Part shown: positions 9,831 through 18,954 of the stretch, in pieces
Layout of the letters: each line of letters starts with the position of its first letter
Numbering within the stretch: the first letter of the stretch is position 1
Origin: Tsuneonella dongtanensis
GTDB taxonomy: Bacteria; Pseudomonadota; Alphaproteobacteria; Sphingomonadales; Sphingomonadaceae
Direction of reading: 5' to 3'
Assembly: GCF_001698205.1 (NCBI RefSeq)
Contig: NZ_CP016591.1
Span: forward strand, 992,001 to 1,056,000
Length of the DNA stretch: 64,000 bases
Made by a program: the position numbers and the translations under genes
Notes under the pieces: generated by a model
Told to the model about the DNA's origin: nothing
The model's database searches: none
The model's input: only the letters and a program-made list of their open reading frames with translations

Positions 9831-9880
9831 GTTGAGAATCGTTATCGCTTGCGACGCCTCTATTGCGAATAATTCTCAAT
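9831..9880 (-). promoter_or_regulatory. Two Fur-box-like operators upstream of the siderophore receptor
   Basis: ATTGCGAATAATTCTCAAT (9862-9880) is a 19-bp near-perfect palindrome, ATTG-x-GAAT around a central A. A second site, GTTGAGAATCGTTATCGCT (9831-9849), reads on the minus strand as GATAACGATTCTCA, close to the Fur consensus. Both lie 11-60 bp before the receptor start. The region is shared with the divergent arsC gene. Confidence 0.72.
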
Positions 9881-9957
9881 TACAACACCCGATCTGCGCT
9901 TGCTTCTCGCTTTTCGCGTATTAGCGGCTTGCGCCGGTCCGTTGAGGAGGTCCCACG

Positions 9958-10302
9958 ATGAAGGCTACGATTTGGCATAACCCCGAATGCGGCAAGTCGC
10001 GCGCGACGCTGGCGATCCTCGAGGCGCGCGCGGGTCTCGACCTGACGGTGGTCGAATACCTGAAGCATCCTCCGACGCGCGAAAAACTCGCTCAGCTTTA
10101 CCGCGACGCGGGGATGCGTGCCTCCGAAGGGGTGCGGACATTCAAGACCGACGCGGAAGAGCGCGGGCTCACGACGGCGGACGACGACACGGTGCTCGAT
10201 GCCATGATGGCCCAGCCCCGTTTGATCGAGCGGCCTTTGGTCGAGACCGAGAAAGGCGTACGCCTGTGTCGTCCGCCCGAGCGGGTCGAGGAAATCCTTT
10301 AG
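9958..10302 (+). CDS. arsC: Arsenate reductase, glutaredoxin-dependent ArsC family
   Basis: 114-residue thioredoxin-fold protein that reduces arsenate with glutathione/glutaredoxin. The catalytic Cys is C11 in WHNPECGKSRATL. Downstream features are VVEYLKHPPTR and RPLVETEKGVRLCRPPE, the region holding the arsenate-binding arginines and the conserved cis-Pro. Length is normal for ArsC. A strong RBS (GAGGAGG) lies just before the ATG. It stands alone, without arsR, arsB or acr3, so it could also be a Spx/ArsC-like reductase of unassigned substrate. Its stop codon overlaps the stop of the convergent MFS gene by 4 bp. Confidence 0.87.
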   Translation: MKATIWHNPECGKSRATLAILEARAGLDLTVVEYLKHPPTREKLAQLYRDAGMRASEGVRTFKTDAEERGLTTADDDTVLDAMMAQPRLIERPLVETEKGVRLCRPPERVEEIL

Positions 10303-11672
10303 GGTTGCTCACCCGTGTCGAGCGGCGCTTCCATCGCCGTATCGTTCGCGAGCGCGCGCCAGCCGTGGACGAACACGATCCCGCACAGCGCGCAGATGGT
10401 CACGAAGCCGATGACCTCGTGATGGCCGTAGAGCCAGACGCCGAGCGCAGGGGCGACGATATAGGCGGCCCCGTTGAGCGAGGCGACGATGCCGCCGACC
10501 TGGCCCTGCTCTGCGCGGCTCACGGCCAGTGATGCGCCCGCGGTGAAGCCGGGCCGGTAGAGCCCGAACCCCATCGAGGCGATCGCCATGCCGAGCGCCA
10601 TGGTGTTGAGCGTCGCCGAGACGGCGAAAATGGCGATGCCGGCCATCGCCATCGCCATGCCCCACAAAGTGGAAGACTTCGGCCCGAGTTTGAGCATGGG
10701 GATGAGACCCCACTGCGCGAGCAGCGTGGCGATCGCACCGCACATGAGGACCAGCCCGATCGGCCCGGTGCCCGCGCCCGGGTCGGCGCGCAGGCCCAGC
10801 CGGTCGAGGATGAAAAAGCCGACGATGCCTAGAAAGGCCGCCTGGGCGTGGCCACCGACGAGCCCTGCGACCAGCCAGGGGCGTAAGCGTTCGTCGCGCC
10901 ACGAGAGGTCGGGGATATCGCCACTGATCCCGTCGTCCTCCGCTTCCCGGTCCGCGCGCTGCGAATTCGATCCTGCGCTGAACGGCGCCGCGACCACATC
11001 GCCGCGAGCGGCGAACTGCGGATCGTCGTCCGGCAGGGTCGCTCGCAAGAGAACTAGGACGATGACCCCGGCGATCGCGAAGGCGAAAAAGGGACCGGTC
11101 AGGCCGGTCGCGGGGAATACCAGCAGCGGGGCGAGGGCGGGCCCGATCACCGTACCGAGACCGAAGCTCGAGGCGATGAGCGCCATCGCCTGCGTCCGCT
11201 CGGCCCGCGGCGTGCGGCTGGCAACATAGGCCTGCACCGCCGGCGGCGCGGCCGAACCGAATCCGCCGTAGAGGCTGCGCGAGGCGGCGAAGAGCAACAG
11301 GCACCACAGCGGCGCAAGCCAGCCGTTGAGGCCGAACCACAGCATCAGCCCGCACAGCGTGAAGCTGGAGATGAAGCCGAACAGGCCGACTGCCATCATC
11401 GCCTTGCGCCCGCGCCGGTCGCTTCGCCGCGCCCAGATCGGCGCGCAGATCACCCACAGGAGTGCCGACCAGGTGTAGGCCAGGCTGATCCATACGTCCG
11501 CCACGCCGAGCTCGGTGCCGATCGACGGCATGACCGATTGCATCGCGGTGTTGCCCGCCGCGGTCACCAGCATGACCATGAACAGGAGCGCCATCCGCTC
11601 GCGCGAGATCGGCTTGCGCGGCGCCTCGCCCGGAGGTGGGCCCGGCGATGGGATTGTCTCGTTACGGTTCAT
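10299..11672 (-). CDS. MFS transporter
   Basis: 457-residue major facilitator with about 12 membrane segments and a charged, Pro-rich N-terminus (MNRNETIPSPGPPPGEAPRK). The loop 2-3 signature is present as WARRSDRRGRKAMM. A central hydrophilic loop (DDDPQFAARGDVVAAP to DLSWRDERLRP) separates the two six-helix halves. The start is the internal ATG at 11672, since the in-frame extension upstream has no hydrophobic or family character. Substrate unknown; the tail-to-tail overlap with arsC is the only link to arsenic and does not prove a role in it. Confidence 0.88.
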   Translation of the reverse strand: MNRNETIPSPGPPPGEAPRKPISRERMALLFMVMLVTAAGNTAMQSVMPSIGTELGVADVWISLAYTWSALLWVICAPIWARRSDRRGRKAMMAVGLFGFISSFTLCGLMLWFGLNGWLAPLWCLLLFAASRSLYGGFGSAAPPAVQAYVASRTPRAERTQAMALIASSFGLGTVIGPALAPLLVFPATGLTGPFFAFAIAGVIVLVLLRATLPDDDPQFAARGDVVAAPFSAGSNSQRADREAEDDGISGDIPDLSWRDERLRPWLVAGLVGGHAQAAFLGIVGFFILDRLGLRADPGAGTGPIGLVLMCGAIATLLAQWGLIPMLKLGPKSSTLWGMAMAMAGIAIFAVSATLNTMALGMAIASMGFGLYRPGFTAGASLAVSRAEQGQVGGIVASLNGAAYIVAPALGVWLYGHHEVIGFVTICALCGIVFVHGWRALANDTAMEAPLDTGEQP

Positions 11673-11761
11673 CGCAGGCGGGCTAGCGGGGTGGGTGGGC
11701 GCTTGCAATCGGGTCGCGAAACTGTCAGTCCCTGCGACCGAATTTGGCCCCGCGTTCAGGG

Positions 11762-12409
11762 GTGACGGACGGGGCGCATTGCTTGAACAATACCAGTGAA
11801 TTCGCGATTCGCCGCGGCGAGACATTCTCCCGCCGCGCCGCGCGCTTCTTTGGCCAGTGGGGGGTATTCTTCCGCGGCTTCCTCGAACATCCCAAGATGG
11901 TCGGCTCGATCATCCCATCCTCGCGCTTCACCATCGACAAGATGCTGGCGCCGGTGAAGTGGGACGAATGCCTGCTGTTCGTGGAGTACGGGCCGGGCGT
12001 CGGCACGTTCTGCCGACCGGTGCTCGAGCGACTGCGCCGCGACGGCACTCTGATCGTGATCGATACCAACCCGCTCTATATCGATTATCTCAAGAAGACG
12101 ATTCCCGACGGCCGCTTCCACGCCGTACTCGGTTCGGCGGCCGACGTGGAGGAGATCGTCCGCGCGCATGGCTTCGACCATGCCGATTACGTGCTTTCGG
12201 GCCTGCCGTTCTCGACCCTTCCGGACGGGGTGGGGCCGGAAATCGCCGCGGCGACGCACCGCGTCCTGCGATCGGGCGGCGCGTTCCTCGTCTATCAGTT
12301 CAGCGCCGCCGCGCGCGACTTCATGGCCAAGCACTTCGCTCGCATCGACAGCGGGTTCGAAGCGCTGAACGTGCTGCCCTGCCGCCTGTTCTGGGGCTGG
12401 AAGGACTGA
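11762..12409 (+). CDS. SAM-dependent methyltransferase, phospholipid N-methyltransferase-like
   Basis: About 215 residues. Motif I is FVEYGPGVGTFCRPVLERL, followed by the acidic LIVIDTNPLYIDYL (motif II). The Pmt-like segment DYVLSGLPFSTLP and the N-terminal FFRGFLEHPKMVGSIIPSS are typical of the small phosphatidylethanolamine N-methyltransferase group of alphaproteobacteria. The start is uncertain: a GTG at 11762 is chosen, but TTG at 11744 or 11780 is possible; no start has a clear RBS. Probably membrane-associated through its amphipathic N-terminus. Divergent from the MFS gene. Substrate (PE or a related lipid) is inferred from the family. Confidence 0.72.
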   Translation: MTDGAHCLNNTSEFAIRRGETFSRRAARFFGQWGVFFRGFLEHPKMVGSIIPSSRFTIDKMLAPVKWDECLLFVEYGPGVGTFCRPVLERLRRDGTLIVIDTNPLYIDYLKKTIPDGRFHAVLGSAADVEEIVRAHGFDHADYVLSGLPFSTLPDGVGPEIAAATHRVLRSGGAFLVYQFSAAARDFMAKHFARIDSGFEALNVLPCRLFWGWKD

Positions 12410-12432
12410 TCGAGGTTGGGTTCAGTAGAGCC

Positions 12433-13260
12433 CTAGCTGAACGTCTCGCTGACCGCTTCGGGCGATCCGCCGGTCAGCTGGCGATGGATCGCTGCGAGCA
12501 CGGCGAGAAAGATCACGTAGAACACGCCGTTCACGAGGCCCGACACAATCGCGTTGCCGATGCGGGCTACCTCTTCGCCTGCCAGCGCCAAAATCAGGCC
12601 CAGGATCATGCTGATGACGCCGCCGACGACCACAAGCGCGACGAGCAGCAGCAGAATGAAGAAGAACAGCCGCAGCGAGTTGCCCTTGGTCAGCCGCCAG
12701 GACCGTCCGAGCGCTGCGAGAGGGTTGCCTACCCGCTCGATGGCGATGACAGGGGTCACCAACAAGAACTTGGTGAACAGATAAACCAGCAAGACGAACG
12801 CGACGATGCCAACGAGGACGCCCGTCGCCACCGATGTACCCGCACCCACCGCGATCGGCACGAGTAGCAAAAGGCCGTACAGAACGCTGACGAGTATCTG
12901 GGCGCCTAGGTAGGGCAACAGCATCTTGAGGCCGATCTTGAGGGCTTCGCCCACAGTGGGCCGGCTGCGATCGCTGAGCAGGGCCAGGAGGCCGAGCATT
13001 CCGATGCCCTGGACGATCGCCATCAGCAGGATCATCCACCAGATGCTTCCGTAGAAGCCCAGCATCGCCTGGCCCATCGCTTCAGGATCGGGATCGGCGC
13101 CCTGTGCCGCCTCGAGCGCGGCCATTTCGTTGGTGAACATGAGCATGAAACCGACATAGGGCAGGAAGAAGAATACCCCCGCGACGATCAGCAAAACGTC
13201 GCGATTGGCGGCCAGCAGCCGTACTGCCTCGTTCCACGCCGCGCTCATGTCGAACTTCAT
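12433..13260 (-). CDS. Polytopic membrane protein, YciC/GDPD-membrane-domain-like
   Basis: 275-residue inner-membrane protein with about six hydrophobic stretches. It starts with a short amphipathic lead ([35 protein letters not shown]). The segment [31 protein letters not shown] is the best diagnostic part, matching a family of YciC-like membrane proteins and the membrane domain found on some glycerophosphodiester phosphodiesterases. No catalytic motif is visible and the function is unknown. It is convergent with the methyltransferase and divergent from lipB. Confidence 0.72.
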   Translation of the reverse strand: MKFDMSAAWNEAVRLLAANRDVLLIVAGVFFFLPYVGFMLMFTNEMAALEAAQGADPDPEAMGQAMLGFYGSIWWMILLMAIVQGIGMLGLLALLSDRSRPTVGEALKIGLKMLLPYLGAQILVSVLYGLLLLVPIAVGAGTSVATGVLVGIVAFVLLVYLFTKFLLVTPVIAIERVGNPLAALGRSWRLTKGNSLRLFFFILLLLVALVVVGGVISMILGLILALAGEEVARIGNAIVSGLVNGVFYVIFLAVLAAIHRQLTGGSPEAVSETFS

Positions 13261-13325
13261 CCGGTTGCTCCCTCACGTGCCTCTTGCCTCTTGATAACCG
13301 CCGCGCGGCGCTCCACGCAACGGGC

Positions 13326-14006
13326 GTGTCCACAACTGAGCATTCTGGCCTGCCGCCCGAGATCAAACTGCGCATCTCCACCGAACCGGTGCCCTATCGC
13401 GCCGCGCTCGAGGAGATGGAGGCGCGCAATCGCGCCATCGCGTCCGGCGAGGCGCGCGAGCTGGTCTGGCTGCTCGAACATCCGCCGGTCTATACCGCCG
13501 GGACCAGCGCGGCGGCGGACGAGATGCTCGACCCCCGCTTCGAGGTGGTCGAGGCGGGGCGCGGCGGACGGTACACCTATCACGGCCCCGGACAGCGCAT
13601 CGGATACGTGCTCGTGGACCTGTCCTCTCGCGGCAAGGACGTGCGCAACTTCGTCCATTCGATCGAGGGCTGGGTGATCGACACGCTCGCGGACCTGGGG
13701 GTCCAAAGCTGGCGGGCGCCTGGCCGCATCGGCATCTGGACCCGCGACATCGACGGGTCCGAGGCCAAGATCGGCGCGATCGGCGTGCGCGTGCGGCGCT
13801 GGGTCACCATGCACGGGTTCTCGGTAAACCTCGCGCCCGACCTGTCGCACTTCGGGGGGATCGTACCCTGCGGCATCGCCGAATTCGGTGTGACGAGCAT
13901 GGAGCGGCTCGGCAAGCCGCTTGCGCCCGAGGCATTCGATGCGGCATTGCTCGCCCGCGCGGGTGACTTCCTCGCCGCGCTCAAGCCATGCGAGACCCGT
14001 CGATGA
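13326..14006 (+). CDS. lipB: Octanoyl-[ACP]-protein N-octanoyltransferase
   Basis: 226-residue LipB that moves octanoyl groups from acyl carrier protein to lipoyl domains, the first step of lipoate synthesis. Visible signatures are [12 protein letters not shown] (residues 79-90), the catalytic Lys in [10 protein letters not shown] (K148) and the catalytic Cys in GGIVPCGI (C182). The start is placed at GTG 13326 ([18 protein letters not shown]); a TTG at 13284 is in frame but gives a non-family extension. Neither has a good RBS. The stop overlaps the following lipoprotein start by ATGA. lipA is not in the window. Confidence 0.92.
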   Translation: MSTTEHSGLPPEIKLRISTEPVPYRAALEEMEARNRAIASGEARELVWLLEHPPVYTAGTSAAADEMLDPRFEVVEAGRGGRYTYHGPGQRIGYVLVDLSSRGKDVRNFVHSIEGWVIDTLADLGVQSWRAPGRIGIWTRDIDGSEAKIGAIGVRVRRWVTMHGFSVNLAPDLSHFGGIVPCGIAEFGVTSMERLGKPLAPEAFDAALLARAGDFLAALKPCETRR

Positions 14007-14296
14007 GTAAAGCCCGCTTCCTTGCTCTGCCGCTGGCCCTGGCACTCGCCGCGTGCGGCGGTGGTGGCGGCGGCGCGGAGGCCGAGCGCAAGACCGCCGC
14101 CGGCGAAGTGCTGGGCGGTTCGATCAGTGACGACATGCTGCCGCTCGACACGGTAACCTCGCAGAGCCCGCCCCTGCGCGAGACGAGCGACGCGCCGACC
14201 GCTGCTTCGTCGCGCAGCACGGACGCGCCCACTCCAAAGGAAGACGAGCCCGCCGCAGAACCCGAACAGGCGCCCGAGCCGGCGGCGGAGAACTGA
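14003..14296 (+). CDS. Small predicted lipoprotein, unknown function
   Basis: 97 residues. N-terminal signal [21 protein letters not shown] has a lipobox (LAAC) predicting lipidation at Cys18. The mature part is short and low in complexity: a Gly run, a Ser/Thr-rich middle and a C-terminal tail of Pro, Glu and Ala ([18 protein letters not shown]), likely unstructured. The start is set by an ATGA overlap with lipB; an earlier ATG at 13988 lies inside lipB and would spoil the signal. No known family recognised. Confidence 0.7.
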   Translation: MSKARFLALPLALALAACGGGGGGAEAERKTAAGEVLGGSISDDMLPLDTVTSQSPPLRETSDAPTAASSRSTDAPTPKEDEPAAEPEQAPEPAAEN

Positions 14297-14300
14297 TCCG

Positions 14301-15410
14301 CTATTCGGCGGCCGCCCGCTCCTCGTCCATCGTCGGATAATCGATGTATCCCTGCGGTCCGGGCAGGTACCAGCTGCGCGGCACATCGACGTTGGGGGCC
14401 CATTCGGCTCCGACCCGGATGCGCTCGGCAAGGTCGGGGTTCGAAATGTAAGGCCGGCCGAAGCTCACCGCATCGCAGCGCCCGCTCTCGATGTCGGCGA
14501 CGGCTTCTTCCGCAGAGTAATCGCTGTTGAGCACGAGCGGCCCGGTGTAGATCTGCCGGATGACCCCGTCCTGCTGCGGCACGTCGGTCTGGCCGAAGGT
14601 GCCGTCAGGGCCCGGCTGGCGCAGCTCGACGAAGCCGAGGTCGAGATCCTCGCACACCCGTGCCGCCGCCGCGAACGTGGTTGCCGGGTCGCTGTCGTCG
14701 CATCCCTGCGTTTCGCCGTTCGGGGACAGGCGGACCGAGACCCGGTCCGCGCCCCAGACCTCGACCAGGGCGGTCAGCACTTCGCGCAGGAACCGGGCGC
14801 GGTTCTCCGCCGGACCGCCGTACTCATCGGTGCGCAGGTTGGTGCTGTCGCGCAGGAACTGGTCGACGAGATAACCATTCGCGCCGTGCAACTGGACCCC
14901 GTCGAACCCGGCGGCCTTCGCGTTCTCGGCGGCCTTGCGATAGTCGCCCACCACCCGGGCGATCTCCTCGACCGAAAGTTCTCGCGCCTGGGCATGCTCC
15001 TGCCGTCCCTTGAAGGTGTGCGCATGGCCCGGAGCCTTGGTGGCGCTCGCCGAGACGGGCGGGTTGCCGCCGAGGAAATCGGGGTGGACCAGCCGGCCCA
15101 TGTGCCAGAGCTGGAGGACGATCGTGCCGCCGGCGTCGTGGACCGCCTGAGTCACCGGCTTCCATCCCTCGACCTGTTCGTCGCTCCAGATGCCGGGCGC
15201 GGCGGGCCAGCCGGCTCCTTCGACACTGATCCCGGTCGCCTCGGAAATGATGAGGCCGGCCCCGGCACGCTGGCGGTAGTATTCGACCATCATCTCGTTG
15301 GGGATCGATCCGGGCTGGGTCGAGCGCCCGCGGGTCAGCGGCGCCATGAGAATCCGGTTCTTTGCGTGGATCGCGCCGAGCTCGATCGGCTGGAAGAGCG
15401 TGTCGTGCAT
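14301..15410 (-). CDS. Old yellow enzyme family alkene reductase (NemA-like)
   Basis: 369-residue FMN-dependent NAD(P)H oxidoreductase reducing activated C=C bonds, N-ethylmaleimide or nitro compounds. The start at MHDTLFQPIELGAIHAKNRI matches the family N-terminus; an upstream in-frame start adds 11 basic residues. Signatures: MAPLTRGRS, LQLWHMGRLVHP, the substrate-binding pair H175/N178 with Y180 in LHGANGYLVDQF, TDEYGGPAENRARF, and the FMN phosphate segment SFGRPYISNPDL. Cytosolic and normal in length. Convergent with the small lipoprotein gene (4 bp between stops). Confidence 0.9.
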   Translation of the reverse strand: MHDTLFQPIELGAIHAKNRILMAPLTRGRSTQPGSIPNEMMVEYYRQRAGAGLIISEATGISVEGAGWPAAPGIWSDEQVEGWKPVTQAVHDAGGTIVLQLWHMGRLVHPDFLGGNPPVSASATKAPGHAHTFKGRQEHAQARELSVEEIARVVGDYRKAAENAKAAGFDGVQLHGANGYLVDQFLRDSTNLRTDEYGGPAENRARFLREVLTALVEVWGADRVSVRLSPNGETQGCDDSDPATTFAAAARVCEDLDLGFVELRQPGPDGTFGQTDVPQQDGVIRQIYTGPLVLNSDYSAEEAVADIESGRCDAVSFGRPYISNPDLAERIRVGAEWAPNVDVPRSWYLPGPQGYIDYPTMDEERAAAE

Positions 15411-15461
15411 GGCAGGCCTTTTCTTGCTGGTTTCGTTTCGCAACGGAGCTAGTGGCGGGAA

Positions 15462-16379
15462 ATGGCGAGTTCAACCGAGGCTGTCGACAAGATTAGCTAT
15501 ACCGGCGGCGCATGGCACTTGGCCGCGCTGCTGGCCGGCAACGTCGCGCTCGCGCTCGGTCCTTGGCTGGTGCGGCTGACCGACACCGGGCCGGTCGCTG
15601 CCGGGTTCTGGCGAATGCTCCTGCCCCTGCCGCTCTTCGCGCTGCTCGCATGGCGGGAGCGGGGCACCAGCAAGGCGACGCCGCGCACCGTCGTCGTGCT
15701 CCTCGCGGCAGGCGCGTTCTTCGCGGCGGACCTTGCCTGCTGGCACATCGGGATCGAGCAGACGCGGCTCGGCAATGCGACGCTGTTCGGCAACGCTGGC
15801 AGCATTCTGATGATGGTCTGGGGCCTGTTCGCTCTCCGCCGGGCACCGGCGCGCATGGAGTGGATCGCCTTCGCGGCGGCGATCGGCGGCGCGGCCATCC
15901 TCATGGGGCGCAGCCTCGAGATCTCGACCTCGACGCTGGTGGGCGATCTGTTCTGCCTCGCCGCGGGGGTGTTCTATGTCTTCTATCTCGTCCCAGCCCA
16001 GGCGGCGCGGGCGACGCTGGGGCAGTGGAGCGTCCTCACGCTGGTCAGCGCGGCGGCGGCGCCTGCGCTTCTCGGCATCGCGCTCGCGCTCGGCGAGCCG
16101 ATCTGGCCTGGTCCGGCGGGCTGGACCCCGGTTTTCGCGCTGGCGCTATCGAGCCAGATCGTCGGGCAGGGCCTGCTCGTCTACTCGATGAAGCATTTCC
16201 CCCCGCTCGTCGTCGGCATGGCGCTATTGACCCAGCCCGCAATCGCCGCTGCGGTCGGCTGGCTCGCGTTCGGCGAGGTGCTGGCCGGAGCGGACATTCT
16301 CGGCATGGCGCTGGTCAGCGCCGCACTCGTTCTTGCGCGGACCCGGGCGCCGGTCGGACCGCGGGTGCGCGCACCCTGA
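15462..16379 (+). CDS. EamA/DMT family transporter
   Basis: 305-residue drug/metabolite transporter with about 10 membrane segments in two EamA repeats. Typical features are the first-repeat GPWLVRLTDTGPVAAGFWRM, the segment LACWHIGIEQTRLGNATLFGN, and in the second repeat FALALSSQIVGQGLLVYSMKHFPPLVVGMALLTQPAIAA. Likely an inner-membrane metabolite exporter; substrate unknown. It is divergent from the old yellow enzyme gene (51 bp apart) and its stop is 3 bp from the convergent DUF2254 gene. Confidence 0.88.
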   Translation: MASSTEAVDKISYTGGAWHLAALLAGNVALALGPWLVRLTDTGPVAAGFWRMLLPLPLFALLAWRERGTSKATPRTVVVLLAAGAFFAADLACWHIGIEQTRLGNATLFGNAGSILMMVWGLFALRRAPARMEWIAFAAAIGGAAILMGRSLEISTSTLVGDLFCLAAGVFYVFYLVPAQAARATLGQWSVLTLVSAAAAPALLGIALALGEPIWPGPAGWTPVFALALSSQIVGQGLLVYSMKHFPPLVVGMALLTQPAIAAAVGWLAFGEVLAGADILGMALVSAALVLARTRAPVGPRVRAP

Positions 16380-16382
16380 CGC

Positions 16383-17705
16383 TCAGCGGGCCTCGAAGGC
16401 CCGCTCGAAACCGACGTAGCGCGCCTCGACGTCCTGCAAGTCGGGACCGACAAGGCGTTCGCGGGCCTGTTCGAGCAACCGCCGTCCTTCCGTCCTGAGC
16501 AGCGCAACCCGGCTCTCGTCGTCGATCGGCAGGCTCGCATGGTGAAGCGTGTCGAACATGACCTGCGCCGCGTTGGGGCTGGTCGCGACGGCGCTGCGCA
16601 CATTGCCGAAGCCGCGCTTGAGGTAATGGGCGAAATCGTCCGGCAGCGGATAGACATACTTCGCGTCGGCCTCGTTCCGCGCATTCTTGCGCAAGTCGCG
16701 CGTGCCCAGATCGGCGGTCGCCGCGCCGAGCCAATGGAGCGCAGTGATCGCGGTGAAAGGGTCGTTGATCCCCGGCGACAGGGCTCTCAGCGCGATTTCC
16801 ACCAGTTCGTCGATCAGGAACTGCGGGTCCTGCTTGGGCGTGCGGGTAGCGCCGAGGATGAAGGCGTCGGTCACGCTCCTTTCGACCGCGTCGATATCGA
16901 CTTCGCCCGACACTTCGGCGAGCGCCATGCCGGGATGCACGAAATCGCCCGTGCGGACTTTCAGAGCGAAGGAGCAGCCATGCTTCTCCGACAATTTGCC
17001 GAGGTCCTCGAAATCGACCAGCTGCACATAGCCCGTGCCGCGGGCCATGACCGGCCTGCCGGCGGGCTGGCTCTCGGGTTCCGCGGCGGTGTTGGGCTCG
17101 GGATATTCCTCGCGCACCTGATCGAGCAGGCGGCGGCCGATCCCCTCGAGCACGGTATTGATCCTGATCGAGCTGGGCACGTGGTTGAGGAAGTAGACCA
17201 GCACTGCGACCGACAGGGCCATCAGGCCGTAGGCGACGAGCAGCGACAATTGCGGCACGAAGCCGGGCAGCGCCGTCGACGCGGCATCCTGCGCGCTGGC
17301 GGCCACTTCGTCTTCGGCGCGGACCGTGCGCAGGACCGTGATCGCGTAGACGAAGGTGCCGATGAACGTCGCGAGGCTGAGCTGGTTGCCCTTGTCCTCC
17401 ATGAAGTTCGTGAGCAGGCGCGGGCCGTAGGTTCCGCTGGCATAGGCGACCGCCGCGATGGTGATCGAGAACACCGTCGAAGCGACACCGATCATCGACC
17501 CTGCGATGACGGTGAGCATGTTGGAGGCCCCGTCCGGCCGCGCGGGTACGATCTGCGGAACCTGGTTGAGCCACTCGGCGAAACCGTTGCGGTCGAGCCA
17601 GATCAGCGTGAACGCGAGCGCGGCCCCAACGAGCGAGAACAGCGCCGGATAGAACCAGTAGTTGGCGTTGAGCCGGGACCAGAGCCAGCGGATTTCGGCG
17701 GTCAC
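16383..17705 (-). CDS. DUF2254 family membrane protein
   Basis: 440 residues. The N-terminal half holds about four membrane segments (YPALFSLVGAALAFTLIWL; MLTVIAGSMIGVASTVFSITI; LATFIGTFVYAITVL; SLLVAYGLMALSVAVLVYFL). The long cytosolic C-terminal half contains ALSPGINDPFTAITALHWLGAA, a hallmark of DUF2254. The family is widespread and functionally uncharacterised. Only 4 bp follow the nadA stop on the same strand, so it is probably cotranscribed with nadA. A link to NAD synthesis is not otherwise supported. Confidence 0.87.
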   Translation of the reverse strand: MTAEIRWLWSRLNANYWFYPALFSLVGAALAFTLIWLDRNGFAEWLNQVPQIVPARPDGASNMLTVIAGSMIGVASTVFSITIAAVAYASGTYGPRLLTNFMEDKGNQLSLATFIGTFVYAITVLRTVRAEDEVAASAQDAASTALPGFVPQLSLLVAYGLMALSVAVLVYFLNHVPSSIRINTVLEGIGRRLLDQVREEYPEPNTAAEPESQPAGRPVMARGTGYVQLVDFEDLGKLSEKHGCSFALKVRTGDFVHPGMALAEVSGEVDIDAVERSVTDAFILGATRTPKQDPQFLIDELVEIALRALSPGINDPFTAITALHWLGAATADLGTRDLRKNARNEADAKYVYPLPDDFAHYLKRGFGNVRSAVATSPNAAQVMFDTLHHASLPIDDESRVALLRTEGRRLLEQARERLVGPDLQDVEARYVGFERAFEAR

Positions 17706-17709
17706 GGCG

Positions 17710-18696
17710 TCAAATCTTGCCGAGGTCGCCCTTGCCCACCGTGCCGCTCGCCATCTCGAGCATGCGGTCTAGGCTCTTCTTGGCGGCGAGGCGCAGGCCT
17801 TCCTCGATCTCGATCCGCGGCTCCAGGTCGCGGAGCGCGACATAGAGCTTTTCCATCGTGTTGAGCGCCATGTACGGACAGATATTGCAGCTGCAGTTCC
17901 CGTCCGCGCCGGGTGCACCGATGAAGGTCTTCTCGGGCAGGGCCAGTTCCATCTGGTGCATGATGTGCGGCTCGGTCGCGACGATCAGCGTGTCGCCTTC
18001 GAAGGTCTTGGCGAATTGCAGGATGCCGCTGGTCGAACCGACGTAATCGGCGTGGTCGATGATCGAGGGCGGACATTCGGGGTGAGCGGCGACCGGCACG
18101 CCGGGGTGCTGCGCCTTGAGCTTGAGCAGCTCGGTTTCCGAAAATGCCTCGTGCACGATGCACACGCCCGGCCACAGCAGCATCTCGCGATCGAACTTGC
18201 GGCTGAGGTAACCGCCGAGGTGGCGGTCCGGGCCGAAGATGATCTTCTGCTCCTTTGGAATCTGGCTGAGTATGGTCTCGGCGCTAGAACTGGTGACGAT
18301 CACGTCGGACAGCGCCTTCACCTCGGTCGAGCAGTTGATGTAGGTCAGCGCTATGTGATCGGGATGCGCCTCGCGGAAGGCCTTGAACTTTTCGGGCGGG
18401 CAGCTGTCCTCCAGGCTGCAACCCGCATCCATGTCGGGCAGCACCACGATCTTCTGGGGCGAAAGGATCTTGGCGGTATCGGCCATGAACTTGACCCCGC
18501 AGAACGCGATCACGTCGGCGTCGGTATCGGCGGCCTTGCGGGAAAGCTCGAGACTGTCGCCGACAAAGTCCGCGATGTCCTGGATAGCGGGCGTCTGGTA
18601 ATAATGGGCGAGGATCACCGCGTTGCGCTCCTTGCGCAGGCGGTCGATCTCGGCGAGCAGGTCCTGCCCGGTCGGCGGCTTGGTCTCGACGCTCAT
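17710..18696 (-). CDS. nadA: Quinolinate synthase A
   Basis: 328-residue [4Fe-4S] enzyme condensing iminoaspartate with dihydroxyacetone phosphate to quinolinate in NAD synthesis. Cluster ligands by position are C93 (AGCSLEDSCP), C179 (WPGVCIVHEAF) and C273 (CSCNICPYMALN). Other family segments: VILAHYYQTPAIQDIADFVGDS, PDRHLGGYL and the triplet-like HPECPPSI. The start MSVETKPPTG is preferred; a further ATG lies 27 bp upstream. nadB and nadC are not beside it. DUF2254 follows directly. Confidence 0.96.
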   Translation of the reverse strand: MSVETKPPTGQDLLAEIDRLRKERNAVILAHYYQTPAIQDIADFVGDSLELSRKAADTDADVIAFCGVKFMADTAKILSPQKIVVLPDMDAGCSLEDSCPPEKFKAFREAHPDHIALTYINCSTEVKALSDVIVTSSSAETILSQIPKEQKIIFGPDRHLGGYLSRKFDREMLLWPGVCIVHEAFSETELLKLKAQHPGVPVAAHPECPPSIIDHADYVGSTSGILQFAKTFEGDTLIVATEPHIMHQMELALPEKTFIGAPGADGNCSCNICPYMALNTMEKLYVALRDLEPRIEIEEGLRLAAKKSLDRMLEMASGTVGKGDLGKI

Positions 18697-18954
18697 CTCA
18701 ACTCCATCTTGATCCCTTGCCACCCGAACACCGGGCGGCGGCGGTTCGTTCCGCGCGGCTTCGTGTCACACCTGTCACACAGTCCAGGGATAGTTCTGAC
18801 GCCTCGTGCGCGAAAGCGTAATCCCGCAGTACGCGGTCGTCGCCTTGGCGGACCGCGAGTGGCAGGGCAAACGTTCAGGCAGCACCCACCCGACATGGCA
18901 CGGCGGTGTCGATGTAGGAAAGCCTTTCGCGCCGCCGGACGCCGCGGCGTCAGC
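18697..18954. promoter_or_regulatory. Spacer with a 9-bp tandem repeat upstream of nadA
   Basis: No gene seen. TGTCACAC is repeated at 18764-18771 and 18773-18780 with a 9-bp period; on the nadA strand it reads GTGTGACAG-GTGTGACA, about 68-85 bp before the nadA start. It may be an operator for a NAD-responsive or other regulator. The 9-bp phasing rules out a normal 11-bp Pho box. The rest of the gap, up to the end of the convergent-side membrane gene, shows nothing definite. Confidence 0.35.

Noticed and set aside
18764-18780. Pho box upstream of nadA
   Set aside because: Half-sites resemble CTGTCAC but their period is 9 bp, not 11.
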